56,015 nt of DNA from an uncultured Oscillospiraceae bacterium (GTDB lineage: Bacteria > Bacillota > Clostridia > Oscillospirales > Oscillospiraceae), in NCBI GenBank assembly GCA_900763965.1, contig CAAFMG010000108.1:1-56015 (forward strand). The letters are read 5' to 3'. Below the pieces are notes generated by a model. That model saw only the letters and a list, made by a program, of their open reading frames with translations, searched no databases and was not told where the DNA came from. Position numbers and translations under genes: made by a program. Shown in pieces: positions 23,093 to 32,045 of this stretch; the stretch's first letter is position 1, and the number at the start of each line of letters is the position of its first letter.

Positions 23093-23340
23093 AAGCGCCT
23101 TTGTCTCTTACACACATAAGAGACAAAGGCGCACAAACCTCTGCGGTACCACTCTTGTTCCGTCCAGAAGGACGGCACTCAAAGCGCTGTATCGGGCGTA
23201 CCCGGCATAGCCTACGCTCCCCATGGGATCTCGGTATGCGGCTCAGAGGGGATATTTCCCATTGCCTGCCTGCTGCCTTGCACCGTCCGGCAGCTCTCTG
23301 TAGGTGGCGGAGGGGAAACCTGTCCTCGTCACAGCCTGGG
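23093..23340 (-). promoter_or_regulatory. T-box riboswitch of ileS
   Basis: On the minus strand the T-box core AGAGTGGTACCGCAGAGG (complement of 23138-23155) is followed by a 16-bp terminator stem GCGCCTTTGTCTCTTA / TAAGAGACAAAGGCGC (23095-23110, 23117-23132) with a T-rich tail. Upstream sequence can form stem I. An ATC triplet (Ile) in a purine-rich loop at 23251-23253 is the candidate specifier. Uncharged tRNA-Ile would pair with the specifier and T-box, favouring the antiterminator and ileS expression. The 5' boundary is approximate. Confidence 0.88.
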
Positions 23341-23344
23341 ATGT

Positions 23345-24061
23345 TTACTTATTCAGGTCGTAGTTTCGGCCAAACTGCAAATTCAGGGTGGAGAACTTGC
23401 TGGTGGTGGTGTCGCTGACGGGGTGACGGGGCTCTGCCTTGGGGGCAGTGTCGCTGGTGGTTCCCACCAGGCTCTCCAGGTTTCTGGAGATCTCGCTGGC
23501 CACATCATCGGCATCAAAGGCGGGCTTGGGAGGCTCGGGCTTTACAGGCTGGGGAGCCTTCACAGCAGCGGCGGGAGCGTTGGCGCTCTTGATCCGATCC
23601 AGAGCCTGGATGCAGGAGCGCAGCTGATCCTGCAGCTCGTTGATTTTGGCAGCGGCGGTTCTGCGGGCATCCTCCACCCGGGCATTCTCAGCGGCAATGG
23701 CGGCCTCGGAGTTGACAGCAGTCTGAGCCACAGCGGCGGAAGCAGCTTCTGCCTTGGCGTTGGCATTGGCGTTGGCGTTGCTGAGCATCTGGGCGCACTT
23801 GGTTTCCGCTTCCCGCACCATCTTGTCGCAGGTCTTCTGGGCGTTGAGAACGGCATCCTTCATGGCGGCCTCGTTCTTGCGGTACTCCTCCAGCTTGCCT
23901 ACCAGAACGCGCATCTTGCTCTTGAGCAGGGCATTCTCCTTGTACAGGGTCACATAATCCTCGGTCAGAGGTTCCAGGAACGCATCGACCTGCTGCATAT
24001 CGTAGCCGCCGAAGGTGGATCTGCCGAAAGAAATCTGATCAATCTGCTGGGGTGTAAACAT
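23345..24061 (-). CDS. divIVA: DivIVA-family cell-division/polarity protein
   Basis: 238 residues. The N-terminal membrane-curvature-binding domain FTPQQIDQISFGRSTFGGYDMQQVDAFLEPL (1-33) precedes a long coiled coil (about 38-165) with an Ala/Asn-rich section (NANANANA near 95-102). The C-terminal tail is Pro-rich and disordered. It localises to negatively curved membrane at division sites and poles and recruits division or wall enzymes. It is 26 bp downstream of sepF, in the conserved yggS-sepF-divIVA-ileS order of Firmicutes. Confidence 0.93.
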   Translation of the reverse strand: MFTPQQIDQISFGRSTFGGYDMQQVDAFLEPLTEDYVTLYKENALLKSKMRVLVGKLEEYRKNEAAMKDAVLNAQKTCDKMVREAETKCAQMLSNANANANAKAEAASAAVAQTAVNSEAAIAAENARVEDARRTAAAKINELQDQLRSCIQALDRIKSANAPAAAVKAPQPVKPEPPKPAFDADDVASEISRNLESLVGTTSDTAPKAEPRHPVSDTTTSKFSTLNLQFGRNYDLNK

Positions 24062-24087
24062 AGTCTGTTCCCTCTTTCGTGTATAAA

Positions 24088-24642
24088 TTAAATATAGCTT
24101 TCAACCTCTGCCTGCAATGTTTCCAGGTCGCCCACAATATCCATGTTGTGGGGACAGAACAGATAGGCGGATTGGGCAATTTTCTTCACATCGCCGTCCA
24201 GGGCGTAGACACAGCCGGACAGGAAATCCACCACCCGGCGGGCCATGGCCTTGTCCACGTTTTCCATGTTGACAATGACAGCCTTGCGGTTGCGCAGATC
24301 ATCTGCGGCCTTGGAGGTATCGTTAAAGCTGCCGGGACGGAACAGAACCACTTCCTGCTTGTTGCCTACGGTACGGTTGACGACCTGGCCGCTGAAACCG
24401 GCAGCAGGAGCGGAAACACCGCTGGCGGGGGCGGGAGTAAAGCCGAAACCGGTGTCCTCCTCTTCCTCCTCATCCTCCATCACGGGCATGGAAGGAGCGG
24501 GGGCGGGAGTACTGCGGCGTCTTTCCCGGCGGGGTTCTGCGGGCTCTTCATAATCATCGAGGTAGTCGTCCTCATCGTAATCATCGTAGTCATCATCAGA
24601 ATAGGGCTGGGTAAATTTCTTTACGTTATCCCAAAAACTCAT
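24088..24642 (-). CDS. sepF: Cell division protein SepF
   Basis: 184 residues. The N-terminal amphipathic helix MSFWDNVKKF binds membrane. A very acidic Asp/Tyr/Glu linker (16-65) leads to the SepF core (about 85-180) with VVLFRPGSFNDTSKAADDLRNRKAVIVNMEN and RVVDFLSGCVYALDG. It anchors FtsZ filaments and forms rings at the septum. AGGAGG lies ahead of the start. Co-transcribed with yggS and divIVA. Confidence 0.95.
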   Translation of the reverse strand: MSFWDNVKKFTQPYSDDDYDDYDEDDYLDDYEEPAEPRRERRRSTPAPAPSMPVMEDEEEEEDTGFGFTPAPASGVSAPAAGFSGQVVNRTVGNKQEVVLFRPGSFNDTSKAADDLRNRKAVIVNMENVDKAMARRVVDFLSGCVYALDGDVKKIAQSAYLFCPHNMDIVGDLETLQAEVESYI

Positions 24643-24669
24643 ATCTATATATCCTCCTAATATGTCACA

Positions 24670-25380
24670 TCAACCTTGATGAATGTTACCATAGTCACGG
24701 GCACCGAAAATGGCGGTGCCGACGCGGATCATCGTGCTTCCGCAGGCGATGGCATCCTGGTAATCGTTGGACATGCCCATAGATAAACAGTCCACCTTGA
24801 CATTATCGCTGATTTTGTTCTGTATGTCAACATATAAATGGAACATTTTTTGAAAAAAATTTCGATTTTCTCCGTTTTTCAGCGAAATAGGGGGAATTGC
24901 CATAAGCCCTTTCACACATACGTTCGGGAAATTGCCAAGCTTTTCTACAATTTCCGGGATTTCCTGGGCCTGAAAGCCGGATTTGCTGGCTTCCATACCA
25001 ATGTTCACCTCCAGCAGAATGTCCTGCCGGATGCCCTGCCGGGCGGCTTCCTTGTCAATGGCCAGCAGCAGATGCTCCGAGTCCACGCTCTGGATCAGAT
25101 CCACTTTGCCCACCACCTGACGGACCTTGTTGGTTTGCAGGTGGCCGATAAAATGGACAGGAGCGCCCTGGTAGGCATTCTGGGCCAGCTTGGCTGTCAG
25201 CTCCTGGACACGGTTTTCTCCGCAGCAGTCCACACCGGCGGCAATGGCCTGGCGGACGGCTTCGGCATCGTTCATTTTGGTGGCGGCGCACAGCCGGATC
25301 CCGCCGGGATCCCGTCCGGCAGCCAGGGCGGCGGCCTGGATATCCTGGCGAATGCGCGCAACATTTTCGGCAATGGACAT
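24670..25380 (-). CDS. yggS: YggS/PROSC-family PLP homeostasis protein
   Basis: 236 residues, fold-type III TIM barrel. Lys35 in LCAATKMN is the expected pyridoxal-phosphate lysine, HFIGHLQTNKVRQVV and the late LSMGMSNDYQDAIACGSTMIRVGTAIFG are the family signatures for phosphate binding. It buffers PLP and affects amino-acid metabolism rather than acting as a racemase. It is the first gene after the weak hfq terminator and leads into sepF; no separate promoter is obvious. Confidence 0.94.
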   Translation of the reverse strand: MSIAENVARIRQDIQAAALAAGRDPGGIRLCAATKMNDAEAVRQAIAAGVDCCGENRVQELTAKLAQNAYQGAPVHFIGHLQTNKVRQVVGKVDLIQSVDSEHLLLAIDKEAARQGIRQDILLEVNIGMEASKSGFQAQEIPEIVEKLGNFPNVCVKGLMAIPPISLKNGENRNFFQKMFHLYVDIQNKISDNVKVDCLSMGMSNDYQDAIACGSTMIRVGTAIFGARDYGNIHQG

Positions 25381-25400
25381 GAGGGGTTCCTTCTTTCTAT

Positions 25401-25435
25401 AAAAATAAGGGCGACGGGATCGCTCCGTCGCCCTT
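25401..25435 (-). terminator. Terminator/attenuator after hfq
   Basis: AAGGGCGACGG / CCGTCGCCCTT stem with a 7-base loop and a TATTTTTA tail on the minus strand. No promoter is seen before yggS, so read-through probably feeds the division genes. Confidence 0.7.
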
Positions 25436-25441
25436 GGCCGG

Positions 25442-25672
25442 TTATGCGGTGACAGCCGCAGCCTTGAGAGGTTTCATGGGGGCCAGGGTGGAGATGGCGT
25501 GTTTGTAGATCATCTGCTGTTTGCCATCGCTGACCAGCACCACCACAAAGCTGTCAAACCCGGTGATGATCCCCCGGAGCTGGAAGCCGTTCATCAGAAA
25601 CAGGGTCACCGGGGCCTTGTCCCGGCGGCATTCCTTCAAAATGGCATCCTGTAAATTCATTGCGTCAGACAT
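25442..25672 (-). CDS. hfq: RNA chaperone Hfq
   Basis: 76 residues, the short Gram-positive form. The Sm1 motif lies in VTLFLMNGFQLRGIITGFDSFVVVL, and Sm2 is the YKHAISTLAP segment, with Lys-His at the RNA-binding rim. The ring hexamer binds sRNAs and A/U-rich RNA. It is encoded next to miaA and mutL, as in Gammaproteobacteria and many Clostridia. A hairpin terminator follows 6 bases after the stop. Confidence 0.95.
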   Translation of the reverse strand: MSDAMNLQDAILKECRRDKAPVTLFLMNGFQLRGIITGFDSFVVVLVSDGKQQMIYKHAISTLAPMKPLKAAAVTA

Positions 25673-25754
25673 AGTGTACCTTCTTTCTTGTATTCCGGCG
25701 GCCTGATTGACTCCCCACAGGCAGCCGTTTGGGATACACCTATCCTAGCATTTT

Positions 25755-26690
25755 TCAGTTGTCGAAATCACGAATAATCTGTCGTGCCCGGTTTAATATT
25801 TCCTCTGCCCCTTCCCCCTCCCGGCGGATCAGCCAGTGGATGGCAGGGTTTCGCCGGAACCAGGTCAGCTGCCGCTTGGCGTAGTGCCGGGAGGATTTGC
25901 GCACCAGATCGGCGGCTTCCTGGATGGAGCAGAAGCCCTCCAGGGCGGCGGTGAACTCCTTGTAGCCGATGGCCTGCATGGCGGTGCATTTGTCCGGGAT
26001 CCCGCTGGCAAGCAGGGTGTGGATCTCCTCCACCAGCCCCTTTGCCAGCATGATATCCACCCGCCGGTCGATGCGGCTGTACAGCTCGGCACGGCTGGCA
26101 AAGTCCAGTCCCAGCCAGATAGGGGTGTACCGGGGCGGGATGGCCTGGGTCTTGCGGTTGTGGGCGGTGATGGTTTCCCCGGTCTCGTAGTAGACCTCCA
26201 GCGCCCGGATGATCCGCTTCCGGTCAGAGAGGTGAAGCTTGGCGGCGGCTTCCGGGTCAATGCCTGTCAGCAGCGTCAGCATGGCTTCCATGCCCTCCCG
26301 GTCTGCCTGGGCTTCCAGCTTTTCCCGCATTCCCGTGGAAGGGAAGGGGGCAAAGTCGTTGCCCCGGATCAGACTGTCCATATACAGCCCGGTGCCCCCG
26401 GCGATGATGGCGGTTTTCCCCCGGGCGATGATGTCATCGACAATGGGGGCAGCCATCTGACAGTAGCGGCTGACGGAAAAATCCTCGTCGGGCCTAATAA
26501 TGTCGATCATGTGATGGACGATGCCCTCCATTTCTTCCCGGGTGGGCTTGGCGGTACCCACATCCATGCCCTGATAGATCTGCATGGAGTCGCAGGATAC
26601 CACCTCGCCGCTCAGCTCCTTGGCCAAAGCCACAGCCAGGGCGGTTTTGCCGGAGGCCGTCGGCCCGGCAATACAGATAATATTGTTCAT
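25755..26690 (-). CDS. miaA: tRNA dimethylallyltransferase MiaA
   Basis: 311 residues. The P-loop GPTASGKT is at 8-15, followed by DSMQIYQGMDVGTAKP, a GGTGLYMDSLIRG catalytic segment and the C-terminal YAKRQLTWFRRNP motif. It adds a dimethylallyl group to A37 of tRNAs reading UNN codons, the substrate for MiaB encoded in the same cluster. The longer open frame starting at 26783 would overlap mutL; GAGG at 10 bases favours the ATG at 26690. Confidence 0.96.
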   Translation of the reverse strand: MNNIICIAGPTASGKTALAVALAKELSGEVVSCDSMQIYQGMDVGTAKPTREEMEGIVHHMIDIIRPDEDFSVSRYCQMAAPIVDDIIARGKTAIIAGGTGLYMDSLIRGNDFAPFPSTGMREKLEAQADREGMEAMLTLLTGIDPEAAAKLHLSDRKRIIRALEVYYETGETITAHNRKTQAIPPRYTPIWLGLDFASRAELYSRIDRRVDIMLAKGLVEEIHTLLASGIPDKCTAMQAIGYKEFTAALEGFCSIQEAADLVRKSSRHYAKRQLTWFRRNPAIHWLIRREGEGAEEILNRARQIIRDFDN

Positions 26691-26718
26691 GGTCAGATGC
26701 CTCCTGAATTTGCAAAGA

Positions 26719-28707
26719 TCACGTCCGCTTAAACTGCTTTTCCAGCTGCTTTTTGCTGAGGGTGACGCAGATGGGGCGGCCATGGGGGCAGTATTTCAGA
26801 TCCTCCCGGCTCATGACCTGCTGCGCCAGGGCGTACAGCTCCTGGTCACTGGTTTTCCACCCGGCCTTGATGGCGGCCTTGCAGGCAACGGTGTGCAGCA
26901 GCTCATCCCGGACGGTGTCCTTGCTTTCCCGGCGGCCGGAGAGCAGGTCGGCGGCCATGGATTCCAGCGCTTCCGCCGCCAGCTCCGGGCTCAGATCCAT
27001 GGGGATCTGCCGCAGAAGCAGGGTGTTTTCACCGAATTCCTCCACGCTGAAACCCAGCTCCTCCAGAAGGGACTGGCTGTTCAGCAGTTCCCCGGCGGCA
27101 GAGGGACTGAGACGGACGGGGACGGGGGTCAGCAGATTCTGGGCGGTGATGACCTCCTGATTGGCTTTCAGCTTTTCAAACAGGATCCGCTCGTGGGCGG
27201 CGTGCTTGTCAATGAGGAAGGCGTTGTCCTCCTGCTCCACCAGAATGTAGCTGTTGTACAGCTCGCCCACCATGCGCCACTGGGGCTCCTGGGGCATATC
27301 CAGAGTCTGCTGGATCACCTGGGGTTCCGGGATGGGCGCAGCCTCCGGGGCGGTGTCCTGGGCCGGGGCTTCTTTCCGGACAGGGGCGGGCTTGACATTC
27401 TGGGGGGCGGCAGGCTTGGGAGGGATGGGAATGGCTGCCTGCTGAACACCGGGAACACAGACATACTCCCGCAGAGGCATATTGGCGGCAGGCCGGGGGA
27501 TCCGGTTTGCCGCGGCGGCGGCCGCAGCAGGCTGGGGCTTGGGGGCATCCTGCATGGCGGCGGAGAAGGTTTTGAATTCCGCAGGGGTCATGGTGCGGAA
27601 GAAGGATTCTTTTTGGGGTGCCGGGGCAGAAACCGGCTTTGGCGGAGCCTCCGGGGAAGAAAGCTCCGCTGCCGGGGCAGCCGGCTGGAGCTTCTGGGAA
27701 AACTGCACCTGGGGCCGATCCACCTGCTGATTCAGAGCGCTGAGAACACCGTAGTGGACACAGTCAAAAACAGCCTTTTCTGACAGGAATTTCACCTCGG
27801 TTTTGGCAGGGTGGACATTCACATCCACCGCATTGGCCGGAAGGGACAGGTGCAGCACACAGGCGGGAAATTTGCCCACCATGATCTGATTGCGGTAGGC
27901 TTCCTCCAATGCAGAGACCAGCAGCTTGGACTTGACCGGGCGGTTGTTGACAAAAAAGGTTTGCAGGGAGCGGCTGGGCCGGGCATCGGTGGGCAGGGAC
28001 ACGTAGCCCGTCAGGCTGTAGCTCTCCCAGCGGCTGTCCAAGGGAACCATTTTGGCGCAGTCCCGGCCATAGACACAGTAGACGGCGGCTTGCAGGGTGC
28101 CGTTTCCCGGGGTGGACAGGACTTGCTTGCCGTCCCGGATGAACTGGAAGGCTACCTCCGGGTGGGCAAGGGCTTGCAGCTGGACAGCGGCAGCCACCCG
28201 GCCGCCTTCCACGGTGTCGGATTTCATAAATTTCATCCGGGCAGGGGTGTTGAAGAACAGATCCCGCACCAGAATGGTGGTGCCGTCAGGGCATCCGGCT
28301 TCGGTCTGCTCCAGGATCTGCCCGGCCTCCAATGTCAGACTGGTGCCCACCAGACTGCCGGGGGTCTTGGTCATCAGACTGATCCGGCTGACGGAGGCAA
28401 TGGCTGCCAGAGCCTCGCCCCGGAAGCCCATGGTTCCGATAACGCCCAGATCCTCGGCGGTGCGCAGCTTGGAGGTGGCGTGGCGGAGAAAGGCGGTGCG
28501 GGCATCCTCGTCGGACATACCGCAGCCGTTGTCCGTGATCCGCAGGAAGGTCATACCGCCGTCCCGGATCTCAATGGTGACCTTGGAGGCACCGGCATCC
28601 ACGGCGTTTTCCAGCAGCTCCTTAACAACGGAGGCAGGCCGCTCCACCACCTCACCGGCGGCGATCAGATTGGCAATATGGGGGGATAACTGGATGATTT
28701 TGGGCAT
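26719..28707 (-). CDS. mutL: DNA mismatch repair protein MutL
   Basis: 662 residues. The N-terminal GHKL ATPase has LLENAVDAGA (Asn34), TDNGCGM (59-64) and GFRGEALAAI. A Pro/Ala-rich linker spans about 345-460. The C-terminal endonuclease domain carries DKHAAHERILFE (500-511; usual DQHAxxERxxxE with Gln replaced by Lys), ACKAAIK (608-614) and CPHGRP (640-645), so it belongs to nicking MutLs of bacteria without MutH. It starts 4 bp after the CPBP gene stop. Confidence 0.96.
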   Translation of the reverse strand: MPKIIQLSPHIANLIAAGEVVERPASVVKELLENAVDAGASKVTIEIRDGGMTFLRITDNGCGMSDEDARTAFLRHATSKLRTAEDLGVIGTMGFRGEALAAIASVSRISLMTKTPGSLVGTSLTLEAGQILEQTEAGCPDGTTILVRDLFFNTPARMKFMKSDTVEGGRVAAAVQLQALAHPEVAFQFIRDGKQVLSTPGNGTLQAAVYCVYGRDCAKMVPLDSRWESYSLTGYVSLPTDARPSRSLQTFFVNNRPVKSKLLVSALEEAYRNQIMVGKFPACVLHLSLPANAVDVNVHPAKTEVKFLSEKAVFDCVHYGVLSALNQQVDRPQVQFSQKLQPAAPAAELSSPEAPPKPVSAPAPQKESFFRTMTPAEFKTFSAAMQDAPKPQPAAAAAAANRIPRPAANMPLREYVCVPGVQQAAIPIPPKPAAPQNVKPAPVRKEAPAQDTAPEAAPIPEPQVIQQTLDMPQEPQWRMVGELYNSYILVEQEDNAFLIDKHAAHERILFEKLKANQEVITAQNLLTPVPVRLSPSAAGELLNSQSLLEELGFSVEEFGENTLLLRQIPMDLSPELAAEALESMAADLLSGRRESKDTVRDELLHTVACKAAIKAGWKTSDQELYALAQQVMSREDLKYCPHGRPICVTLSKKQLEKQFKRT

Positions 28708-28711
28708 AAGC

Positions 28712-29410
28712 TCACCTCAAAGCGCGAAGAGAAAGATAGTTGATTACGGCGTGGATCACAATGGGGGCGAAAATGGTATCCGCCCGGGTATAGGCCCAGG
28801 CCAGGCACAGCCCGGCGGGCAGGTATTGCAGACAGGCCATGGCGATTTCCAGGGGGGTGTACATTCCCAGATAGCCCAGAATGTGAATGGCGGCAAAGGC
28901 GGCAATGGAGACCAGGTATGCAATCACCGGGCTTTTGCCATAGAGGTTGCGGAAGATCAGCCCCCGGAACATACACTCTTCAAAAGGGGGGACCAGCACC
29001 ACCGTGCCGATAAACATGAGAAACAGACTGCTGCGGCTCATGGCGGCAATGGAGGCATCGTTGTAATTGGCATAGCCGGGGTCCAGCTGGGTGATCAGCA
29101 GCATGGTGCAGTAGGTCAGAGCGTAGTAGGCCGCCAGACCCAGCACCACTGCCTCGCACAGCTGCATGGGATGCTGGGCGACCTGCCATGCGGATTTTCC
29201 CAGAAAATCGTGGAAAATCACCAGCATGGCAAGAAAGTTGATCAGATAAAACAGAATGTTGACCTCCGCCTCTGTGAAGGGAACATCCAGTCCATCGTTG
29301 GCCCAGGAGAGAAGGGACGGCAGGGCAAACAGCTCCACCAGCAGGTACACAAAGCCCCACCGGGTCTCGGCGGCGGTCAGGGCGGTACCGATTCGACGTT
29401 TTTTTGACAT
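28712..29410 (-). CDS. CPBP-family intramembrane metalloprotease
   Basis: 232 residues with about seven membrane helices. The CPBP/Rce1 catalytic motifs are PPFEECMFRGLIFRNL (Glu-Glu...Arg) and AAIHILGYLG (His), with a further conserved His near IVIHAVINYL. Related proteins process prenylated or other membrane peptides, or confer bacteriocin immunity. It begins 1 bp after the mutS stop without a clear SD, so translation is probably coupled to mutS. Its place between mutS and mutL is unexpected and may be co-expression only. Confidence 0.9.
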   Translation of the reverse strand: MSKKRRIGTALTAAETRWGFVYLLVELFALPSLLSWANDGLDVPFTEAEVNILFYLINFLAMLVIFHDFLGKSAWQVAQHPMQLCEAVVLGLAAYYALTYCTMLLITQLDPGYANYNDASIAAMSRSSLFLMFIGTVVLVPPFEECMFRGLIFRNLYGKSPVIAYLVSIAAFAAIHILGYLGMYTPLEIAMACLQYLPAGLCLAWAYTRADTIFAPIVIHAVINYLSLRALR

Positions 29411-29411
29411 A

Positions 29412-32015
29412 TCAGTTCAGCAGTTTCTTGAGCTTGTACAGCTCGTTCATGGCTTCAATGGGGGTCAGGGTCTCCACGGTGATCTCTGTCAGAGCGGCAA
29501 TGATCCGCTGCCCGGTCAGATCCAGCATGGACAGCTGATCCTCCGGCTCCTTGGGGGCAGCCGGGGCGGGGGCGCTGCCGTTGGCCTCCAGCTCGGTAAG
29601 GATCTCTCTTGCCCGGGCAATGACCACATTGGGAATGCCTGCCAGCTTGGCTACCTCAATGCCGTAGCTGTCATCGGTGGCACCGGGGATGATCTTCCGC
29701 AGGAAAATCATCTGATCCCCCCGCTTCTTTACGGCGATGTTGTAGTTCTTTACATTGGGGAGCTTGTCCTCCATGGTGGACAGCTCATGGTAGTGGGTGG
29801 CAAACAGGGTCTTTGCCCCCAGACGCTTGGGGTTGGCGGCGTATTCCAGCACCGCCCGGGCGATGGACATACCATCGTAGGTGGAGGTGCCCCGGCCAAT
29901 CTCGTCCAGGATCAGCAGGGAGCGGGAGGTGGCATTTTTCAGAATGGAGGCCACCTCTGCCATTTCCACCATAAAGGTGGACTGACCGGAGGCCAGATCA
30001 TCGCTGGCGCCGATCCGGGTAAACACCCGATCCACAATGCCGATGGCGGCGCTGCGGGCAGGGACAAAGGAGCCCATTTGCGCCATCAGGACGATCAGCG
30101 CCACCTGACGCATATAGGTGGATTTACCGGCCATGTTGGGGCCGGTGATGATGGAAACCTGGTTGTCCTCAGCCCCCAGATGGGTGTCATTGGGGACAAA
30201 CAGGGCATCTTTCAGCATGGCCTCCACCACCGGGTGGCGGCCGTCGGTGATGGAGATCTCCCGACCCAGGGTGATCTCCGGGCGGCAGTAGCCCCGCTGC
30301 ACCGCCACGGCGGCCAGAGAGCAGAGGGCATCGGCGGCAGCCACGGCAGCGGCAGTCATCTGCACCCGGGCGGCCTGCTTTGCCAAATGCTCCCGCAGCC
30401 GGGTGAAGATCTGATATTCCAGAGCCGTCAGCCGATCCTTGGCGGTCAGCACCTGGGTTTCCAGCTCTTTCAGCTCCTGGGTGATGTAGCGTTCGCAGTT
30501 GGCAAGGGTCTGCTTGCGGACGTAGTGCTCCGGCACCTGATCCATAAAGGACTTGGAGACTTCGATATAATAGCCGAAGACCCGGTTGAAGCCCACTTTC
30601 AGGGTGCGGATGCCGGTTTTTTCCCGCTCGGCGCTTTCAATGGCGGCAATGGTGCCGCTGCCGCCGTTCATAATGTCCCGCAGACGGTCGGCATCTTCGT
30701 TGGCACCGGGGCGGATGATGCCGCCCTCCCGGACGGTCAGAGGGGGATCGTCGGTGATGGTATTTTCAATGAGATCGGCGCAGTCTGTCAGGGCGTCTAT
30801 GGACTGCTCCAGCTTGCGCAGCAGGGGCGCTTCGGTCAGAGCCAGCTGCTGCTTGACCTGGGGCAGGGCACGGAAGCCCCGGGCCAGCCCCAGCAGATCC
30901 CGGCAGTTGACGGTGCCGGTGACGATCCGGGTCATGACCCGCTCCAGATCCGTTACCTCCCGCAGGGCAGCTTCCAGCTCACCGCGGATGATGACATTGT
31001 CCACCAGATCCGCCACGGCGGCGTGGCGGCGGGTGATCTCGGCGGCATCCAGCAGGGGCTTTTCCAGCCAGCTGCGGAGCATTCTGCCGCCCATGGCGGT
31101 GTGGGTCTTGTCCAGCACCCACAGAAGGGTGCCTTTTTTCTCCTTGGAGCGCATGGTCTCCGTCAGCTCCAGATTTCTCCGGGCATCCATGTCCAGTTCC
31201 ATAAACCGGCCGGTGGTGTAGTATTGCAGCTGGCGGATGTGAGCCAGATCGTTTTTCTGGATGAACAGCAGGGTGTTCAGCAGACTTCCGGCACTGATCA
31301 CGGCGGCAGGCATTCCTGCAAGTCCCAGGTCGGTCAGCGTTGCGCCAAAGTGGTGTTCCAGCGTTTCCTCGGCGGTTTCCAGACGGAAGGCTTCCGGCTT
31401 TCCTTCGTTGACACAGCAGCTCAGGCGGCGGAACAGGGCATCCTCAATCTGGGGATCGTTTACCTGCGCGCCGTAGCGGATGACTTCACTGGGGGCAAAC
31501 CGGCCCAGCTCGGAAACAACGCTCTGGGCATCGGTGCATTGGGTGACGAAGAAAACGCCGGTGGATACATCACAGAAACTCAGGCCGAATTTGCCGCCCT
31601 CGCTGTAGATGCAGCCGATATAGTTGTTCCGGCTCTCGTCCAGCATACAGCTTTCGGTGACGGTGCCGGGGGTGACGATGCGGGTGATCTCCCGCTCCAC
31701 CAGTCCCTTGGCGGTGGCGGGATCCTCCATCTGCTCGCAGATGGCCACTTTATAGCCCTTCTGCACCAGACGGGCGATATAGGCATCCACGCTATGATAG
31801 GGAACGCCGCACATGGGGGTTTGCTCCTCCTTGGGCTTGCTCCGATCCCGGCTGGTCAGGGTCAGATCCAGCTCCCGGGCAGCCACCTTGGCGTCCTCGT
31901 TGAACATTTCATAAAAATCGCCCAGCCGGAAAAAGAGGATGCAATCCTGGTTGCGTTCCTTGATTTCCTGATACTGCCGCTGCATGGGAGTCAGTTCCTT
32001 GGTAGGCTTGGCCAT
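29412..32015 (-). CDS. mutS: DNA mismatch repair protein MutS
   Basis: 867 residues, standard length. The mismatch-wedge Phe-x-Glu is FYE at 34-36 in LGDFYEMF, the connector and lever/clamp domains are present, and the ABC-type ATPase has Walker A GPNMAGKST and Walker B LLILDEIGRGTSTYDG. The HTH dimerisation region ends the protein. It recognises mispairs and recruits MutL. It lies 30 bp downstream of miaB in the miaB-mutS-CPBP-mutL-miaA-hfq cluster. Confidence 0.97.
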   Translation of the reverse strand: MAKPTKELTPMQRQYQEIKERNQDCILFFRLGDFYEMFNEDAKVAARELDLTLTSRDRSKPKEEQTPMCGVPYHSVDAYIARLVQKGYKVAICEQMEDPATAKGLVEREITRIVTPGTVTESCMLDESRNNYIGCIYSEGGKFGLSFCDVSTGVFFVTQCTDAQSVVSELGRFAPSEVIRYGAQVNDPQIEDALFRRLSCCVNEGKPEAFRLETAEETLEHHFGATLTDLGLAGMPAAVISAGSLLNTLLFIQKNDLAHIRQLQYYTTGRFMELDMDARRNLELTETMRSKEKKGTLLWVLDKTHTAMGGRMLRSWLEKPLLDAAEITRRHAAVADLVDNVIIRGELEAALREVTDLERVMTRIVTGTVNCRDLLGLARGFRALPQVKQQLALTEAPLLRKLEQSIDALTDCADLIENTITDDPPLTVREGGIIRPGANEDADRLRDIMNGGSGTIAAIESAEREKTGIRTLKVGFNRVFGYYIEVSKSFMDQVPEHYVRKQTLANCERYITQELKELETQVLTAKDRLTALEYQIFTRLREHLAKQAARVQMTAAAVAAADALCSLAAVAVQRGYCRPEITLGREISITDGRHPVVEAMLKDALFVPNDTHLGAEDNQVSIITGPNMAGKSTYMRQVALIVLMAQMGSFVPARSAAIGIVDRVFTRIGASDDLASGQSTFMVEMAEVASILKNATSRSLLILDEIGRGTSTYDGMSIARAVLEYAANPKRLGAKTLFATHYHELSTMEDKLPNVKNYNIAVKKRGDQMIFLRKIIPGATDDSYGIEVAKLAGIPNVVIARAREILTELEANGSAPAPAAPKEPEDQLSMLDLTGQRIIAALTEITVETLTPIEAMNELYKLKKLLN

Positions 32016-32045
32016 AATCCTTGTTCCTTTTCTATGTTGATAAAA

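Noticed and set aside
20185..23418. Plus-strand open frame of over 1,000 codons
   Set aside because: Antisense to ileS and its T-box; no recognisable domain.
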